From assembly GCA_947072805.1 (NCBI GenBank), contig CAMTJK010000169.1, positions 1 through 6,718 on the forward strand: a stretch of DNA of 6,718 nucleotides, in the 5' to 3' direction. A program made the translations under genes and the position numbers. The notes under the pieces were generated by a model. The model ran no database searches, was not told where the DNA came from, and saw only the letters and a list, made by a program, of their open reading frames with translations. Numbering within the stretch: the stretch's first letter is position 1; every line of letters starts with the position of its first letter. Positions 6,276 through 6,718 of the stretch are shown in pieces. Source of the stretch: an uncultured Prevotella sp. Lineage in GTDB: Bacteria; Bacteroidota; Bacteroidia; Bacteroidales; Bacteroidaceae.

Positions 6276-6313
6276 GGAGGGCGCAGTTCTATTGTAAACT
6301 GAGCCCTCTTTTT
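6276..6313 (+). terminator. Intrinsic terminator of the DUF349 gene
   Basis: GAGGGC (6277-6282) pairs with GCCCTC (6303-6308). After one G-A mismatch the stem continues as CAGTT/AACTG (6284-6288 with 6297-6301), with an 8-base loop. TTTTT (6309-6313) follows at once. This is a textbook Rho-independent terminator, 50 bases after the stop codon. Read on the minus strand the same hairpin has only a weak T-rich tail. Confidence 0.93.
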
Positions 6314-6417
6314 GTATCCTGACGGAAGAGCGATATTTGTCTTGTCTTTATCCTCATTGCATTGCAACTGCATCTCCATTACTTCATTCATCCGTTTTAC
6401 TCATCCTTTTGCAGCGA

Positions 6418-6448
6418 CAAAAGTGAAAATAAGATGTATTTGAACAAA
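6418..6448 (-). promoter_or_regulatory. Candidate divergent promoter on the minus strand
   Basis: Read on the minus strand, TTTG (6448-6445) is followed after exactly 19 bases by CACTTTTG (6425-6418). This differs from TAnnTTTG at one defined position. It points away from the tRNA promoter, whose TTTG lies 15 bases further along. A transcript would start near 6413 and run toward the hairpin at 6276-6308. A 77-codon ORF starts at 6391 but does not look like a real protein, so a short RNA or chance is more likely. Confidence 0.3.
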
Positions 6449-6463
6449 AAAAGCATGAAAAGT

Positions 6464-6494
6464 TTTGCAAGTTTCAGAAAAAGTAGTACCTTTG
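6464..6494 (+). promoter_or_regulatory. Consensus promoter of the tRNA-Gln gene
   Basis: TTTG (6464-6467) and TACCTTTG (6487-6494) are 19 bases apart, a perfect Bacteroidota promoter. The bases after the -7 box (CAAACG) are identical to those after the flippase-like promoter. Transcription should begin near 6499, about 35 bases before the mature tRNA 5' end. Confidence 0.87.
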
Positions 6495-6532
6495 CAAACG
6501 CAATCCGATAATACTAAGGCTTGCAAAAACAT

Positions 6533-6603
6533 TGGGATATGGTGTAATGGTAACACTACAGATTCTGGTCCTGTCATTCTTGGTTCGAGTCCGAGTATCC
6601 CAA
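6533..6603 (+). tRNA. tRNA-Gln (anticodon CUG)
   Basis: A 71-base cloverleaf. The acceptor stem TGGGATA (6533-6539) pairs perfectly with TATCCCA (6596-6602), with discriminator A6603. The D stem is GTGT/ACAC (6542-6545 with 6553-6556). The anticodon stem ACAGA/CCTGT (6558-6562 with 6570-6574) has loop TTCTGGT, giving anticodon CTG at 6565-6567, which reads the glutamine codon CAG. The T stem CTTGG/CCGAG surrounds loop TTCGAGT. The 5' U1-A72 pair is typical of bacterial tRNA-Gln. CCA is not encoded and must be added enzymatically. The last anticodon-stem pair (31-39) is an A-C mismatch. Confidence 0.95.
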
Positions 6604-6609
6604 CAACAC

Positions 6610-6655
6610 CAAAGCCAATCGCACTACACACAAGCGGTTGGCTTTGTTCTTTTAT
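6610..6655 (+). terminator. Intrinsic terminator after tRNA-Gln
   Basis: CAAAGCCAATCGC (6610-6622) pairs with GCGGTTGGCTTTG (6634-6646) over 13 pairs, including one G-U. The loop is 11 bases, and a T-rich tail TTCTTTTAT (6647-6655) follows. It starts seven bases after the tRNA, so the tRNA is a single-gene transcript. Confidence 0.93.
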
Positions 6656-6718
6656 ACAAGCGTTATGGATATGGCATGCCGCGGCACCGGAACAAAACAA
6701 GGGGTCAGCGGATTTTCC
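6656..6718. other. Window end, no feature recognised
   Basis: An ATG at 6665 opens a plus-strand frame of 18 codons to the window edge (MDMACRGTGTKQGVSGFS). There is no promoter between it and the tRNA terminator, no SD, and the peptide is not recognisable. It is too short to call a gene. Confidence 0.3.

Noticed and set aside
6158..6391. 77-codon minus-strand ORF downstream of the candidate divergent promoter
   Set aside because: It runs through the terminator hairpin and into the antisense of the DUF349 gene. The encoded peptide has no domain-like features, so I report only the promoter-like element.
6401..6700. 99-codon minus-strand ORF across the tRNA gene
   Set aside because: Its middle (GLEPRMTGPESVVLPLHH) is simply the complement of tRNA-Gln in translation, a well-known type of false protein call. 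It also runs through the tRNA promoter and terminator.

Overview
The window looks like chromosomal DNA from a Bacteroidota bacterium, most likely order Bacteroidales. The main evidence is promoters: three plus-strand genes are preceded by a TTTG box and, about 19-22 bases later, a TAnnTTTG box, which is the vegetative promoter of this phylum. Most genes also lack a Shine-Dalgarno (SD) sequence, and the tRNA does not encode its CCA end. Family or genus cannot be fixed from this sequence. No mobile element, CRISPR array or sign of recent transfer was seen.

Layout. Positions 1-79 hold the start of a minus-strand gene that runs off the left edge. After a divergent intergenic region, a consensus promoter (312-342) drives a polytopic membrane protein of the LPG-synthase-TM/flippase-like family (351-1379). 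It is followed 44 bases later by pepD, a cytosolic M20-family aminoacyl-histidine dipeptidase (1424-2884). These two probably form an operon that ends in a GC-rich hairpin (2923-2955). A 388-base gap follows, holding a long-range inverted repeat around an 18-base alternating pyrimidine-purine tract, then a promoter and a structured leader of about 127 bases. The leader precedes a CorA-family divalent cation channel (3273-4199). A 631-residue coiled-coil protein with five DUF349 repeats comes next (4331-6226) and ends in a clear intrinsic terminator. A tRNA-Gln(CUG) with its own consensus promoter and terminator closes the window (6464-6655).

The most interesting element is the corA leader. 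The segment GCTAATCCGCC (3230-3240) can pair with an upstream GGAGGATTGCT or with a nearly identical downstream GGAGGATTAGC that contains the corA SD. The two pairings exclude each other, so this looks like a translational on/off switch. An 11-codon upstream ORF, MDDYHAENLNF, with acidic residues right after its start, ends four bases before the switch. A ribosome on it would cover the upstream arm. This suggests a leader-peptide-controlled, possibly Mg2+-responsive, switch for a Mg2+ channel. The base-pairing potential is read directly from the sequence; the regulatory model is inference.
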